DNA from: Lachnospiraceae bacterium
Lineage (GTDB): Bacteria > Bacillota > Clostridia > Lachnospirales > Lachnospiraceae
Direction: 5' to 3'
Length of the DNA stretch: 64,000 nt
Assembly (NCBI GenBank): GCA_017622575.1
Contig: JAGAQU010000082.1
Span: 1-64,000 of the forward strand
Numbering within the stretch: position 1 is the first letter of the stretch; each line of letters opens with the position of its first letter. The translations under genes were made by a program, and so were the position numbers. Positions 1 through 7,853 of this stretch are shown here, one piece after another. The notes beneath the pieces are model-generated. The model did not search any database. It was not told where the DNA came from and saw only the letters and a program-made list of their open reading frames with translations.

Positions 1-14
1 GAAATATCGGATTA

Positions 15-58
15 TTGACACGAATGTAATGAAAGTGTAAAATAATAACGTATGTTAT
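15..58 (+). promoter_or_regulatory. Promoter and possible operator of the TetR-family gene
   Basis: A sigma-A promoter is visible: TTGACA at 15-20, a 17-nt spacer, and TAAAAT at 38-43. Just after the -10 is an inverted repeat, ATAAC-GTAT-GTTAT, at 45-58. It sits where a repressor would block transcription. Since the first downstream gene encodes a TetR-type regulator, autoregulation is a reasonable inference, but one palindrome in AT-rich DNA is weak evidence. Confidence 0.6.
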
Positions 59-123
59 CGGCTTACAATAATCATATAGAATAGATGCAAATAGAAATAC
101 AAAGGAAAGGGAGATATAAGGGT

Positions 124-669
124 ATGGCAAGAAAAGAAACAATAACAAAGAACGATATTATAAATGCAGCATTTGCCATTTTGCAGGAAGAAGGCATTGA
201 GCAGGTGACTGCGAGAAAGCTGGCAGCAAAAGCGGGATGTTCCACACAGCCGATCTTCCGTGTTTACAAAAATATGGAAGAACTTGCCGAGGATCTTTTT
301 GCAAAGGCATGTGATTTCTTTCAGGAATATTATTCCGGTTTCCGGAAACAGACAGTGACGCCCTTTGTGCATCTGGGCAATATCTATATTAAATTTGCAG
401 CAGAGCATAAAAAGCTTTTTGCCTTTATTTTCCTTTCTGAGAACAGATTCGGAAGAAGTATGTATGACCTGATCAACGGAAGTGACGGGAATGTGAGTCG
501 TGAGATTCAGTCTGCCACTGCACAGGGATGTGCGAATGCAGGCAACCTGTTTACGAAGATGTGGATTTTTATTCATGGAGCAGCATGTATGACACTGACC
601 GGGGATTATGATCTTTCGGAAGAGGAGACCATTCAGATGTTGAAGGACTCTTATCAGGCATATCGCTAA
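124..669 (+). CDS. TetR/AcrR-family transcriptional regulator
   Basis: A 181-residue protein with a typical TetR N-terminus. The helix-turn-helix lies at about residues 8-54, including AGCSTQPIFRVYKNMEEL, the recognition helix followed by the usual YxxF/YKNMEEL-like segment. The rest is an all-helical ligand and dimerisation domain with no family-specific signature I recognise. An in-frame ATG at 85 is possible, but the ATG at 124 has purine-rich AAGGAAAGGG upstream and starts with the MARKE sequence usual for the family. It would be a ligand-responsive repressor. Its target is unknown; the gene itself is one candidate, given the palindrome at 45-58. The next gene starts 37 nt downstream, so cotranscription is likely. 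Confidence 0.85.
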   Translation: MARKETITKNDIINAAFAILQEEGIEQVTARKLAAKAGCSTQPIFRVYKNMEELAEDLFAKACDFFQEYYSGFRKQTVTPFVHLGNIYIKFAAEHKKLFAFIFLSENRFGRSMYDLINGSDGNVSREIQSATAQGCANAGNLFTKMWIFIHGAACMTLTGDYDLSEEETIQMLKDSYQAYR

Positions 670-706
670 ATAGAAAAGAAAGATTGTAAGAGAGAAAGGT
701 TATAAG

Positions 707-1636
707 ATGGAACAACAGGAACTTGACATCATCACCCGGATGAACGAAAAATACATGAAAATGAGTAAGGGACACAAAGCCATTGCAGCCTATATTTCCG
801 ACCATTATGAGCAGGCGGTGTTTATGACGGCAGCAAAGCTGGGTGAGACCGTAGGCGTCAGCGAATCTACGGTAGTGCGCTTTGCCATGGGTCTTGGCTA
901 CGAGGGATATCCGGAATTTCAGAAAGCGCTTGAGAACTGGGTAAAGAATAAACTCAATTCAGTCCAGAAGATTGGTGCAAAGTACGGAAAAAGCACGCAG
1001 TCGGAAATTTTAAACTCAGTTTTGAGTGCGGATATCGAAAAAATACAGGATACGATTGTAAATTTGGATCCGGCAGCTTTCGAGGCGGCTGTAGACATTA
1101 TCCTGGAAGCAAAGACGGTTTACCTTGTTGGGGTGAGAAGCTGTGAACCTTTGGCAGATTTTCTGCATTTTTATCTGAATATGATCCGTGGAAATGTAGT
1201 GCTTTTAAAAACAACAAGTGTGACGGAAATGTTTGAACAGATGATCCGGATCGGCGAAGAAGATGCCATTATCGGTATCAGTTTTCCAAGATATTCCATG
1301 AGAACACTTAAGGCAATGGAATTTGCCAATGACAGAAATGCCAAGGTAATCACAATTACCGACAGTATTCATTCTCCCATGAACCTGTATTCCTCCTGTA
1401 ATCTTCTGGCAAGAAGTGATATGGTTTCCATTGTTGATTCTTTAGTGGCACCCTTAAGCGTGATCAATGCGCTCGTAGTTGCGCTTTGCTTAAAACAGCC
1501 GGAAGCTGTAAAACAGAATCTTGAGACGCTTGAACAGGTTTGGAACAATTATCAGGTCTATTTAAATGATGAGATTAATTTTATCGATGATGAGCCCATG
1601 CTGAATTATCCATTGATGAAACAGGAGGATAATTGA
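707..1636 (+). CDS. MurR/RpiR-family transcriptional regulator
   Basis: A 309-residue protein. Residues about 1-80 form the N-terminal helix-turn-helix of the RpiR family (HTH_6), with VGVSESTVVRFAMGLGYEGYPEF being the recognition region. Residues about 125-260 form a SIS sugar-phosphate isomerase domain (VYLVGVRSCEPLADFL, then IIGISFPRYSMRTL). Family members sense phosphosugars and control amino-sugar or pentose genes. No sugar gene lies next to it here, so the regulon is not evident. It sits between the TetR gene and an HI0933-type flavoprotein gene with short gaps and no terminator, so these genes may be transcribed together. Confidence 0.9.
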   Translation: MEQQELDIITRMNEKYMKMSKGHKAIAAYISDHYEQAVFMTAAKLGETVGVSESTVVRFAMGLGYEGYPEFQKALENWVKNKLNSVQKIGAKYGKSTQSEILNSVLSADIEKIQDTIVNLDPAAFEAAVDIILEAKTVYLVGVRSCEPLADFLHFYLNMIRGNVVLLKTTSVTEMFEQMIRIGEEDAIIGISFPRYSMRTLKAMEFANDRNAKVITITDSIHSPMNLYSSCNLLARSDMVSIVDSLVAPLSVINALVVALCLKQPEAVKQNLETLEQVWNNYQVYLNDEINFIDDEPMLNYPLMKQEDN

Positions 1637-1666
1637 TCAATATTTAATAGGAAAGCGGAACATGCT

Positions 1667-2965
1667 ATGAGAAAGATCATTGTAATCGGCGGTGGTGCGG
1701 CAGGCATGATGGCGGCTGTGGCAGCTGCAAAGCAGGGGGCATCAGTAACTCTGCTTGAAAAAAATGAGAAGACAGGAAAGAAAATATATATTACCGGAAA
1801 GGGAAGGTGCAATGTCACCAATGCCTGTGAACAGGAAGACTTTTTCGGACATGTGATCAGCAACGGGAAATTTTTATACAGTGCTTTTTATCACATGGAT
1901 AACAGGATGGTAATGGACTTTTTTGAAGGGGCGGGATGCCCTTTGAAGGAAGAAAGAGGGGAAAGGGTTTTTCCGGTGTCCGATCATTCCTCCGATATCA
2001 TTGCCGCCCTGAGCCGGGAGATGGACAAACATAAGGTAAAGGTGCTGCTTCGTACAGGTGCAGAGGAATTATGCGCAGAAACGGTGAAAAGTATCAATGA
2101 GTCAGCTTCAGAGACCGGACAAACCATAGAAAAAAGAGTGACAGGTGTCAAACTTTCAAACGGGAAAGTGCTTTCGGCAGACGCGGTGATCGTGGCAACC
2201 GGCGGGAAATCTTATGAAGCGACCGGATCTACAGGCGACGGATATCGCTTTGCGGAAAAGCTGGGGCATACCATCAAGGAAATAAAGCCGGCTCTCGTTC
2301 CGTTTACCGTGAAAGAAGATTGGTGTATGGAAATGCAGGGGCTTTCCCTGAAAAATGTTTCCATTACTTTGAAAAAAGAAAAGAAAAAAATCTATGAAGG
2401 CTTTGGCGAAATGCTGTTTACCCATTTTGGTGTGAGTGGTCCTCTGATTTTAAGTGCCAGCAGCTATTATGTGAAAAAGTATCAGAATGAACCTGTAACG
2501 CTTTCTGTTGATTTAAAGCCGGCACTCACAAGAGAACAGCTTGATAAGAGGCTTCTTCGTGATTTTGACGAAAACAAAAATAAGCAGTTTAAGAATTGCC
2601 TTGACGGGCTTCTCCCTTCCAAGATGATACCGGTTATTATTAAACTTGCGGGCATAGTGCCGGAAAAGAAGGTCAATGAGATCACCAGGCAGGAGCGGGA
2701 AAAACTGACGGAGCTTTTAAAGAATCTGACCATGACCGTGACAGGAACCAGAGGCTTTTCGGAAGCCATCATTACCCAGGGCGGTGTTCATACAAAGGAG
2801 ATCAACCCTTCCACCATGGAATCCAGGCTTGTTAAGAATCTTTATTTTGCAGGGGAAGTACTGGATCTTGATGCAGTGACGGGAGGCTTTAATCTGCAGA
2901 TTGCATGGTCAACGGGATATCTGGCAGGAAGCTCTGCCGCAGAAGAAAGAGAGGAAAAACAATGA
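1667..2965 (+). CDS. HI0933/YhiN-family FAD-dependent flavoprotein
   Basis: A 432-residue member of the HI0933/BaiN-like flavoprotein family. The Rossmann dinucleotide-binding motif GGGAAGMMAA is at residues 8-17. The family motif GKGRCNVTNA follows at about 46-55, then VATGGKSYEATGSTGDGY in the middle. The FAD-binding C-terminus has LYFAGEVLDLDAVTGGFNLQ. Family length is about 400-440, so this copy is intact. The physiological substrate is not established for most members. One clostridial relative, BaiN, was proposed to act in bile-acid dehydroxylation, but nothing here supports that role. The stop overlaps the cmk start (ATGA), and adjacency of these two genes is common in clostridia. Confidence 0.88.
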   Translation: MRKIIVIGGGAAGMMAAVAAAKQGASVTLLEKNEKTGKKIYITGKGRCNVTNACEQEDFFGHVISNGKFLYSAFYHMDNRMVMDFFEGAGCPLKEERGERVFPVSDHSSDIIAALSREMDKHKVKVLLRTGAEELCAETVKSINESASETGQTIEKRVTGVKLSNGKVLSADAVIVATGGKSYEATGSTGDGYRFAEKLGHTIKEIKPALVPFTVKEDWCMEMQGLSLKNVSITLKKEKKKIYEGFGEMLFTHFGVSGPLILSASSYYVKKYQNEPVTLSVDLKPALTREQLDKRLLRDFDENKNKQFKNCLDGLLPSKMIPVIIKLAGIVPEKKVNEITRQEREKLTELLKNLTMTVTGTRGFSEAIITQGGVHTKEINPSTMESRLVKNLYFAGEVLDLDAVTGGFNLQIAWSTGYLAGSSAAEEREEKQ

Positions 2966-3618
2966 GTTATCAGATCGCAATAGACGGACCTGCAGGTGCG
3001 GGAAAAAGTACCATAGCGAAAAAGGTTGCAAAGACAAAAGGCTTTATTTACGTGGACACGGGTGCTATGTACCGTGCCATGGCATATTATCTTCTTACTG
3101 AAAAGGTGAATCCGGAGAATGCAAAGGAAATCGAAGATAAGTGTCAGGGAGCTGATATTACCATTCAATATGTGGACGGAGAACAGGTGGTTCTCTTAAA
3201 CGGTGCAAATGTAAATGGTGTATTGAGGACAGAGGAGGTCGGCAATATGGCTTCCACTACAAGCAAGAACCCGAAGGTGAGGGAAAGACTCACCCAGCTC
3301 CAAAAGGAGCTTGCAGCAAAAAATGATGTGGTCATGGATGGGCGTGACATCGGAACCTGTGTCCTTCCGAATGCGGATGTGAAGATTTATCTGACAGCAA
3401 GTTCGGCAGTCCGTGCAAAAAGGCGTTTTGATGAACTTACGGCAAAGGGTGAAAGTTGCGATATCAAAAAGATAGAAGAGGATATTGTAAAGAGAGATCA
3501 GCAGGATATGAGCAGAGAGATCGCACCCTTAAAACAGGCGGAAGATGCACACCTTGTGGATTCCTCCTACATGACAATTGAAGAGGTTGTTCAAAAAATC
3601 CTTTCTCTCTGCAAATAA
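2962..3618 (+). CDS. cmk: (d)CMP kinase
   Basis: A 218-residue cytidylate kinase that phosphorylates CMP and dCMP with ATP in pyrimidine nucleotide recycling. The Walker A motif GPAGAGKST is at residues 8-16, VDTGAMYRAMAYYLL follows, and the substrate-binding MDGRDIGTCVLPNAD segment is present. The length is typical. I chose the ATG at 2962 because it overlaps the preceding stop as ATGA and gives the canonical N-terminus MSYQIAIDGPAG; an upstream in-frame extension is not family-like. The order cmk, ispH, S1-domain protein is well known in Clostridia. Confidence 0.96.
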   Translation: MSYQIAIDGPAGAGKSTIAKKVAKTKGFIYVDTGAMYRAMAYYLLTEKVNPENAKEIEDKCQGADITIQYVDGEQVVLLNGANVNGVLRTEEVGNMASTTSKNPKVRERLTQLQKELAAKNDVVMDGRDIGTCVLPNADVKIYLTASSAVRAKRRFDELTAKGESCDIKKIEEDIVKRDQQDMSREIAPLKQAEDAHLVDSSYMTIEEVVQKILSLCK

Positions 3619-3665
3619 AATGTGACCTCTTTTCGAACACTAAAAACAGTAAGGTTGGTAAATTT

Positions 3666-4514
3666 ATGGAAGTAATTCTGGCAGAAAGCGCAGGCTTTTG
3701 CTTCGGTGTGAAGCGTGCAGTGGAAAAAGTATATGAACAGGCGGCAATTGGCAAGAAGATTTACACTTTTGGCCCCATTATTCACAATGAGGAAGTGGTG
3801 AAGGATCTTGAAAATAAGGGTGTCACTGTCATTGAGACGGAGGAAGAACTCACATCGCTGACAGAAGGAACTGTGGTGATCCGGTCTCACGGAGTGTCAA
3901 AGCATATCTGTGATCTGATAGCACAAAGCGGACTTGAATGCGTGGATGCCACCTGTCCTTTCGTAAAGAGAATCCACAATATTGTGGAAAAAGAAAGCGC
4001 ATCGGGGAAAAAAATTATCATAATCGGCAATGCAGGGCATCCTGAAGTGGAAGGAATTATGGGCTGGTCCCATACGCCGGCTTCCGTGATCGAATCGGCA
4101 GAAGAGGCAGAAAATTTTAATTGTAAAAAGGATGAAATGTTATGCATTGTATCACAAACGACATTTAACTACAACAAATTTAAAGATTTAGTTGAAATTT
4201 TTCAGAAAAAAGGTTACAATGTTAATGTTGTAAATACTATCTGTAATGCAACGGAGGAAAGACAGACTCAGGCGCGTGAGATCGCTGCCAGGGTCGATGC
4301 CATGATAGTAATAGGTGGAAAGCACAGTTCTAACACCCGGAAGCTTTATGAAATCTGTAAGGAGAAGTGTGCGAACACATATTTTATACAAACACTGGAT
4401 GACTTGCATTTAGAATTGCCTGAAACTGCTGCTCTGGTGGGGATTACTGCGGGGGCTTCCACCCCAAACAATATAATTGAGGAGGTTCAAAATTATGTCA
4501 GAATTAACTTTTGA
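3666..4514 (+). CDS. ispH: 4-hydroxy-3-methylbut-2-enyl diphosphate reductase
   Basis: A 282-residue IspH (LytB), the last enzyme of the MEP isoprenoid pathway, which reduces HMBPP to IPP and DMAPP with a [4Fe-4S] cluster. The three cluster cysteines are recognisable in AGFCFGVKRA (Cys12), DATCPFVKRIH and NTICNATEERQ. The conserved HGVS and SSNTRKLYEICK segments are also present. In several clostridia this enzyme is fused to a ribosomal S1-like domain protein. Here the two reading frames are separate but overlap by 20 nt, and ispH ends TTT TGA (see findings). Translational coupling to the next gene is very likely. Confidence 0.95.
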   Translation: MEVILAESAGFCFGVKRAVEKVYEQAAIGKKIYTFGPIIHNEEVVKDLENKGVTVIETEEELTSLTEGTVVIRSHGVSKHICDLIAQSGLECVDATCPFVKRIHNIVEKESASGKKIIIIGNAGHPEVEGIMGWSHTPASVIESAEEAENFNCKKDEMLCIVSQTTFNYNKFKDLVEIFQKKGYNVNVVNTICNATEERQTQAREIAARVDAMIVIGGKHSSNTRKLYEICKEKCANTYFIQTLDDLHLELPETAALVGITAGASTPNNIIEEVQNYVRINF

Positions 4515-5643
4515 ACAAATGCTGGAAGAATCATTAAAAACAATACATACAGGAGAGGTAGTTGAAGGTACAGTCATTGATGTGAAACCTGAAGAGATCG
4601 TTCTTAACATTGGCTACAAGTCAGATGGTATATTGACTAGAAACGAATATACCAATGAACCCAATGTAGATCTTACAACTGTTGTGAAACCGGGCGATAC
4701 CATGGAAGTAAAAGTACTCAAGGTAAACGACGGTGAGGGACAGGTTCTCTTAACCTACAAGAGACTGGCTGCAGACAGAGGCAACAAGAGAATCGAAGAA
4801 GCCTTCAACAATAAGGAAGTACTTACCGCTAAGGTATCTCAGGTGCTGGAAGGCGGACTGAGTGTGGTAGTGGATGAAGTGAGAATTTTTATCCCTGCAA
4901 GCCTTGTTTCAGACGTATATGAGAAGGATCTTTCCAAATATGCAGGACAGGAAATCCAATTTGTAATCAGCGAATACAATCCTAAGAGAAGAAGATATAT
5001 CGGTGACCGCAAGCAGCTTCTTGTAGCTGAGAAGGCTGAAAAACAGCAGAAGCTTCTTGAGAGCATCCATGTAGGTGATGTTGTGGAAGGAACTGTTAAG
5101 AATGTAACAGACTTCGGTGCATTTATTGATATCGGAGGTGCAGACGGTTTACTTCATATCTCTGAAATGTCCTGGGGACGCGTTGAAAATCCAAAGAAGG
5201 TGTTTAAGGTTGGTGATACCGTTAAGACATTTATTAAAGATATCAACGGCAGTAAAATTGCATTGAGTCTTAAATTTGAAGATGAGAATCCATGGAAGGA
5301 TGCAGCAGTTAAGTTTGCTGTTGGCAATGAAGTGACAGGCAAGGTTGCAAGAATGACCGATTTCGGTGCTTTCGTTGAACTGGAGCCCGGCGTTGATGCG
5401 CTTCTTCATGTATCCCAGATTTCCAAAGAACATATTGAGAAGCCTTCTGATGTGTTAAAGGTTGGCGACGAAGTTACCGCGAAGGTTGTTGACTTTAATG
5501 AAGCAGATAAGAAGATCAGCTTAAGTGTGAAAGCAATGTTCGCTCCGGAACCCAAGGAAGCTGCACAGGAAGCTTCGGCAGAGGACGATGAAGATGTTGC
5601 TTCAGTAGATATCGACGCTGTAATCGCAAGTGAAGAGCAGTAA
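4495..5643 (+). CDS. S1-domain RNA-binding protein (ribosomal protein S1-like)
   Basis: A 382-residue protein with four S1 OB-fold repeats at about residues 17-85, 105-165, 190-260 and 275-345. The third and fourth carry the family signatures VTDFGAFIDIGGADGLLHISEMSW and MTDFGAFVELEPGVDALLHVSQIS in part. An acidic tail ends the protein. Firmicute S1-like proteins have four domains rather than six and act as RNA-binding factors around translation. The start ATG at 4495 has GGAGG nine to ten bases upstream, inside the 3' end of ispH. A strong terminator at 5675-5711 closes the unit. Confidence 0.92.
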   Translation: MSELTFEQMLEESLKTIHTGEVVEGTVIDVKPEEIVLNIGYKSDGILTRNEYTNEPNVDLTTVVKPGDTMEVKVLKVNDGEGQVLLTYKRLAADRGNKRIEEAFNNKEVLTAKVSQVLEGGLSVVVDEVRIFIPASLVSDVYEKDLSKYAGQEIQFVISEYNPKRRRYIGDRKQLLVAEKAEKQQKLLESIHVGDVVEGTVKNVTDFGAFIDIGGADGLLHISEMSWGRVENPKKVFKVGDTVKTFIKDINGSKIALSLKFEDENPWKDAAVKFAVGNEVTGKVARMTDFGAFVELEPGVDALLHVSQISKEHIEKPSDVLKVGDEVTAKVVDFNEADKKISLSVKAMFAPEPKEAAQEASAEDDEDVASVDIDAVIASEEQ

Positions 5644-5674
5644 TTGGATAGAGATTAATGATTTGAGACATCGG

Positions 5675-5711
5675 ACAGGAAGTGCGCTTTACGTACTTCC
5701 TGTTGTTTTCT
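5675..5711 (+). terminator. Intrinsic terminator after the S1-domain gene
   Basis: A perfect 9-bp stem, ACAGGAAGT (5675-5683) with ACTTCCTGT (5695-5703), is followed by a T-rich run (TGTTTTC). It would separate the ispH/S1 unit from cheR. Confidence 0.85.
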
Positions 5712-5750
5712 ATAGAAAAAAGCATAATATGAATTTGGAAGGTATCTGTC

Positions 5751-6533
5751 ATGACATATGATTATGAAAAGTTTAAGAGCGTAGTGCTTCAGCTTACCAA
5801 AATTGATTTGAATGCTTACAAGGAACGGCAGATGAAGAGAAGAATTGATTCCCTGATTGCAAAGCACGGTTATAAGGGATATGAGGATTATGTGGAAGCG
5901 CTGAAAAAGGACAGAGCCAGATTTGAGGAATTTGTTACGTATCTTACCATCAATGTTTCGGAGTTTTACAGAAATCCGGAGCAGTGGAATCTGATGGATA
6001 AAGAAATTATCCCTGAATTGATAGGTAAATATGGCAAAAACCTTAAAATTTGGAGTGCGGCATGTTCGACGGGTGATGAGCCATACTCACTTGTGATGGC
6101 ATTGTCGAGACATATTCCTTTAAATATGATTAAGATCACTGCAACGGACCTCGATAAGCAGGTAATTGCCAAGGCCAAGGTTGGTCTTTATAATGAAAAG
6201 AGCATCGCATCTGTGCCGGATGACCTGAGGAAGAAATATTTTACCCAAATAGGACAATCCTATCAGATTTCCGATGAGATTAAATCCAGAGTGGAATTCA
6301 GAGAGCATAATCTTTTGAACAATGATTATGCAAAAGGATATCACATGATTGTCTGCCGCAATGTGTTGATTTATTTTACTGAGGAAGCGAAGGATGATGT
6401 TTTCAGAAAGTTTTATGATTCGCTGACACCGGGGGGAATACTCTTTATTGGCAGTACGGAGCAGATCATCAATTACAGAGAAATGGGATATGAGAGAAAG
6501 AATTCTTTCTATTATCAGCGCCCCGATAAATAA
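5751..6533 (+). CDS. cheR: CheR-type protein-glutamate O-methyltransferase
   Basis: A 260-residue protein with a helical CheR N-terminal domain (about 1-75) and a SAM-dependent methyltransferase domain (about 90-255). Visible motifs are KIWSAACSTGDEPYSLVMAL (SAM binding), ITATDLDKQVIAKAK and VCRNVLIYF. CheR methylates glutamates of chemoreceptors using SAM. No other chemotaxis gene lies in the window, and the gene is flanked by terminators on both sides, so it appears to be a single-gene unit. SD GGAAGG precedes the ATG. Confidence 0.92.
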   Translation: MTYDYEKFKSVVLQLTKIDLNAYKERQMKRRIDSLIAKHGYKGYEDYVEALKKDRARFEEFVTYLTINVSEFYRNPEQWNLMDKEIIPELIGKYGKNLKIWSAACSTGDEPYSLVMALSRHIPLNMIKITATDLDKQVIAKAKVGLYNEKSIASVPDDLRKKYFTQIGQSYQISDEIKSRVEFREHNLLNNDYAKGYHMIVCRNVLIYFTEEAKDDVFRKFYDSLTPGGILFIGSTEQIINYREMGYERKNSFYYQRPDK

Positions 6534-6553
6534 AAATCTACGTATAATTAAAG

Positions 6554-6590
6554 CAGGGTCGGACATTTTGGTGTCCGGCCCTGACTGTTA
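6554..6590. terminator. Bidirectional terminator between cheR and the YprB-like gene
   Basis: A 12-bp stem, CAGGGTCGGACA with TGTCCGGCCCTG (one G-U pair), spans 6554-6583 around a TTTTGG loop. T-rich flanks occur on both strands (TTATATAT on plus, CTTTAATTAT on minus), so it can end both convergent genes. Confidence 0.75.
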
Positions 6591-6605
6591 TATATCCTAT
6601 AAATT

Positions 6606-7709
6606 CTATGGCTGAACAGCCATCACATTCAGCACATGGCTGGCATAGTCAGAAAAGAGCTGCCTGTCCTTCTTGATCTCATCTGTTAATTCAAAGAATA
6701 ATTCATTGCTCTTGTATTCCCGCTTAAAGAAAGGCTCCACGAGAATATCCCACTGCGGCAAAAAGCTGGAAAACTTGCGGGTATAGCAGGTAGATGCGGT
6801 GGCCTGTTCACGGTATTCCTTGTCAACAAAGGAAGCAATGGATTTATGGATGGCTGTATCTTCGGTGGGAAGATAGTAATAATCCTTGAAGTTGGCGTAA
6901 TAATATTTTAATTCTTCCTCATAGATGGGAATGATCAAGGTTCCCTCGTGGCCTTCCCCTTTAAAGTGACATCCTTTTGCCATGGTGCTTATGGTGACCG
7001 GAAGAGGGGAGGCAAATACCAGCTTCATTAACAGCTCCTTGCGGGGAATGCCGTGGATATCATTGTAGTAATTGGCCTGTACCTTGCGGGCTTTGATGCT
7101 GTTGTTGAACAGATCGTAATAGGAAAGGATAGGAAGGATTTCCAGCATACCTTTCATGTCATCGGAATTATGAAGAAGCAACATATGGTAAAGATTGTAA
7201 TCGTGGGAGGTAAGATAATCATGATAAACACTGATCAGCTCACCGCCGGTGTAAGTATCTTCTCGCGTAATTCCGAGGAAATATTCAATGGTTTTCTGTT
7301 TGCAGTTTGGAAGCTTCAAAAAGTTTTTGTAGGGATAGATGCGCTTATAAATATCAATCCCCTCAAATTCGTTGAAATTATAGGGAAGATCATAAGCGAT
7401 CAGTTTTTTCCTCAGGTAAGGAAGGTCAAAACTGTTTCCGTTGTAATGGATCAGATAAGAATAATTTTCTGCAAAAGAGAAAAAAGCTTTTAAAAGCTCG
7501 GCTTCTTCTTCGGCAGATTGTGCAAACCACTGTTTGATCTGCCAGTTGCCGTCTTTAAAGAAAGCACAGCCGATCAGATAAAGGCTGGAAGTCGCAGCAG
7601 ACAATCCTGTGGTTTCTATATCCAGAAACAAAATCCGGTCAATAGGAGCAAGACGCTCCAGGGGATATTTCAAGGTAAAATTATTTAATATAGTTTCTTC
7701 TGTCTTCAT
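6606..7709 (-). CDS. YprB-like ribonuclease H-fold exonuclease-family protein
   Basis: A 367-residue protein whose N-terminal half is a DEDD/RNase H-like 3'-5' exonuclease fold. The first acidic motif LFLDIETTGLS is at about residues 27-37, the second region has HYNGNSFDLPYLRKKL, and HNSDDMKGMLEIL matches the third. This resembles Bacillus YprB. The C-terminal 140 residues have no domain I recognise. The substrate is not known from sequence. SD AGGAG lies 8 nt before the ATG. The upstream region, 7710-7853, is shared with the divergent rnf operon. Confidence 0.8.
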   Translation of the reverse strand: MKTEETILNNFTLKYPLERLAPIDRILFLDIETTGLSAATSSLYLIGCAFFKDGNWQIKQWFAQSAEEEAELLKAFFSFAENYSYLIHYNGNSFDLPYLRKKLIAYDLPYNFNEFEGIDIYKRIYPYKNFLKLPNCKQKTIEYFLGITREDTYTGGELISVYHDYLTSHDYNLYHMLLLHNSDDMKGMLEILPILSYYDLFNNSIKARKVQANYYNDIHGIPRKELLMKLVFASPLPVTISTMAKGCHFKGEGHEGTLIIPIYEEELKYYYANFKDYYYLPTEDTAIHKSIASFVDKEYREQATASTCYTRKFSSFLPQWDILVEPFFKREYKSNELFFELTDEIKKDRQLFSDYASHVLNVMAVQP

Positions 7710-7853
7710 AAGTGCATCTCCTGAAATTAAAACAAATTTCTACTTAATAAGTGTAGCATATTTTTAAAAATTACAGTAGTATTTTCGACAAAAAAATAGT
7801 ATATTTATAAAGATAATAGAAAAAATTTTTCAACAGGGAAAGAAGGGTAGTCA

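Noticed and set aside
7053..7493. 146-codon plus-strand frame inside the YprB-like gene
   Set aside because: Antisense to a conserved protein, no SD, hydrophobic Val/Ile-rich composition typical of complement translation.
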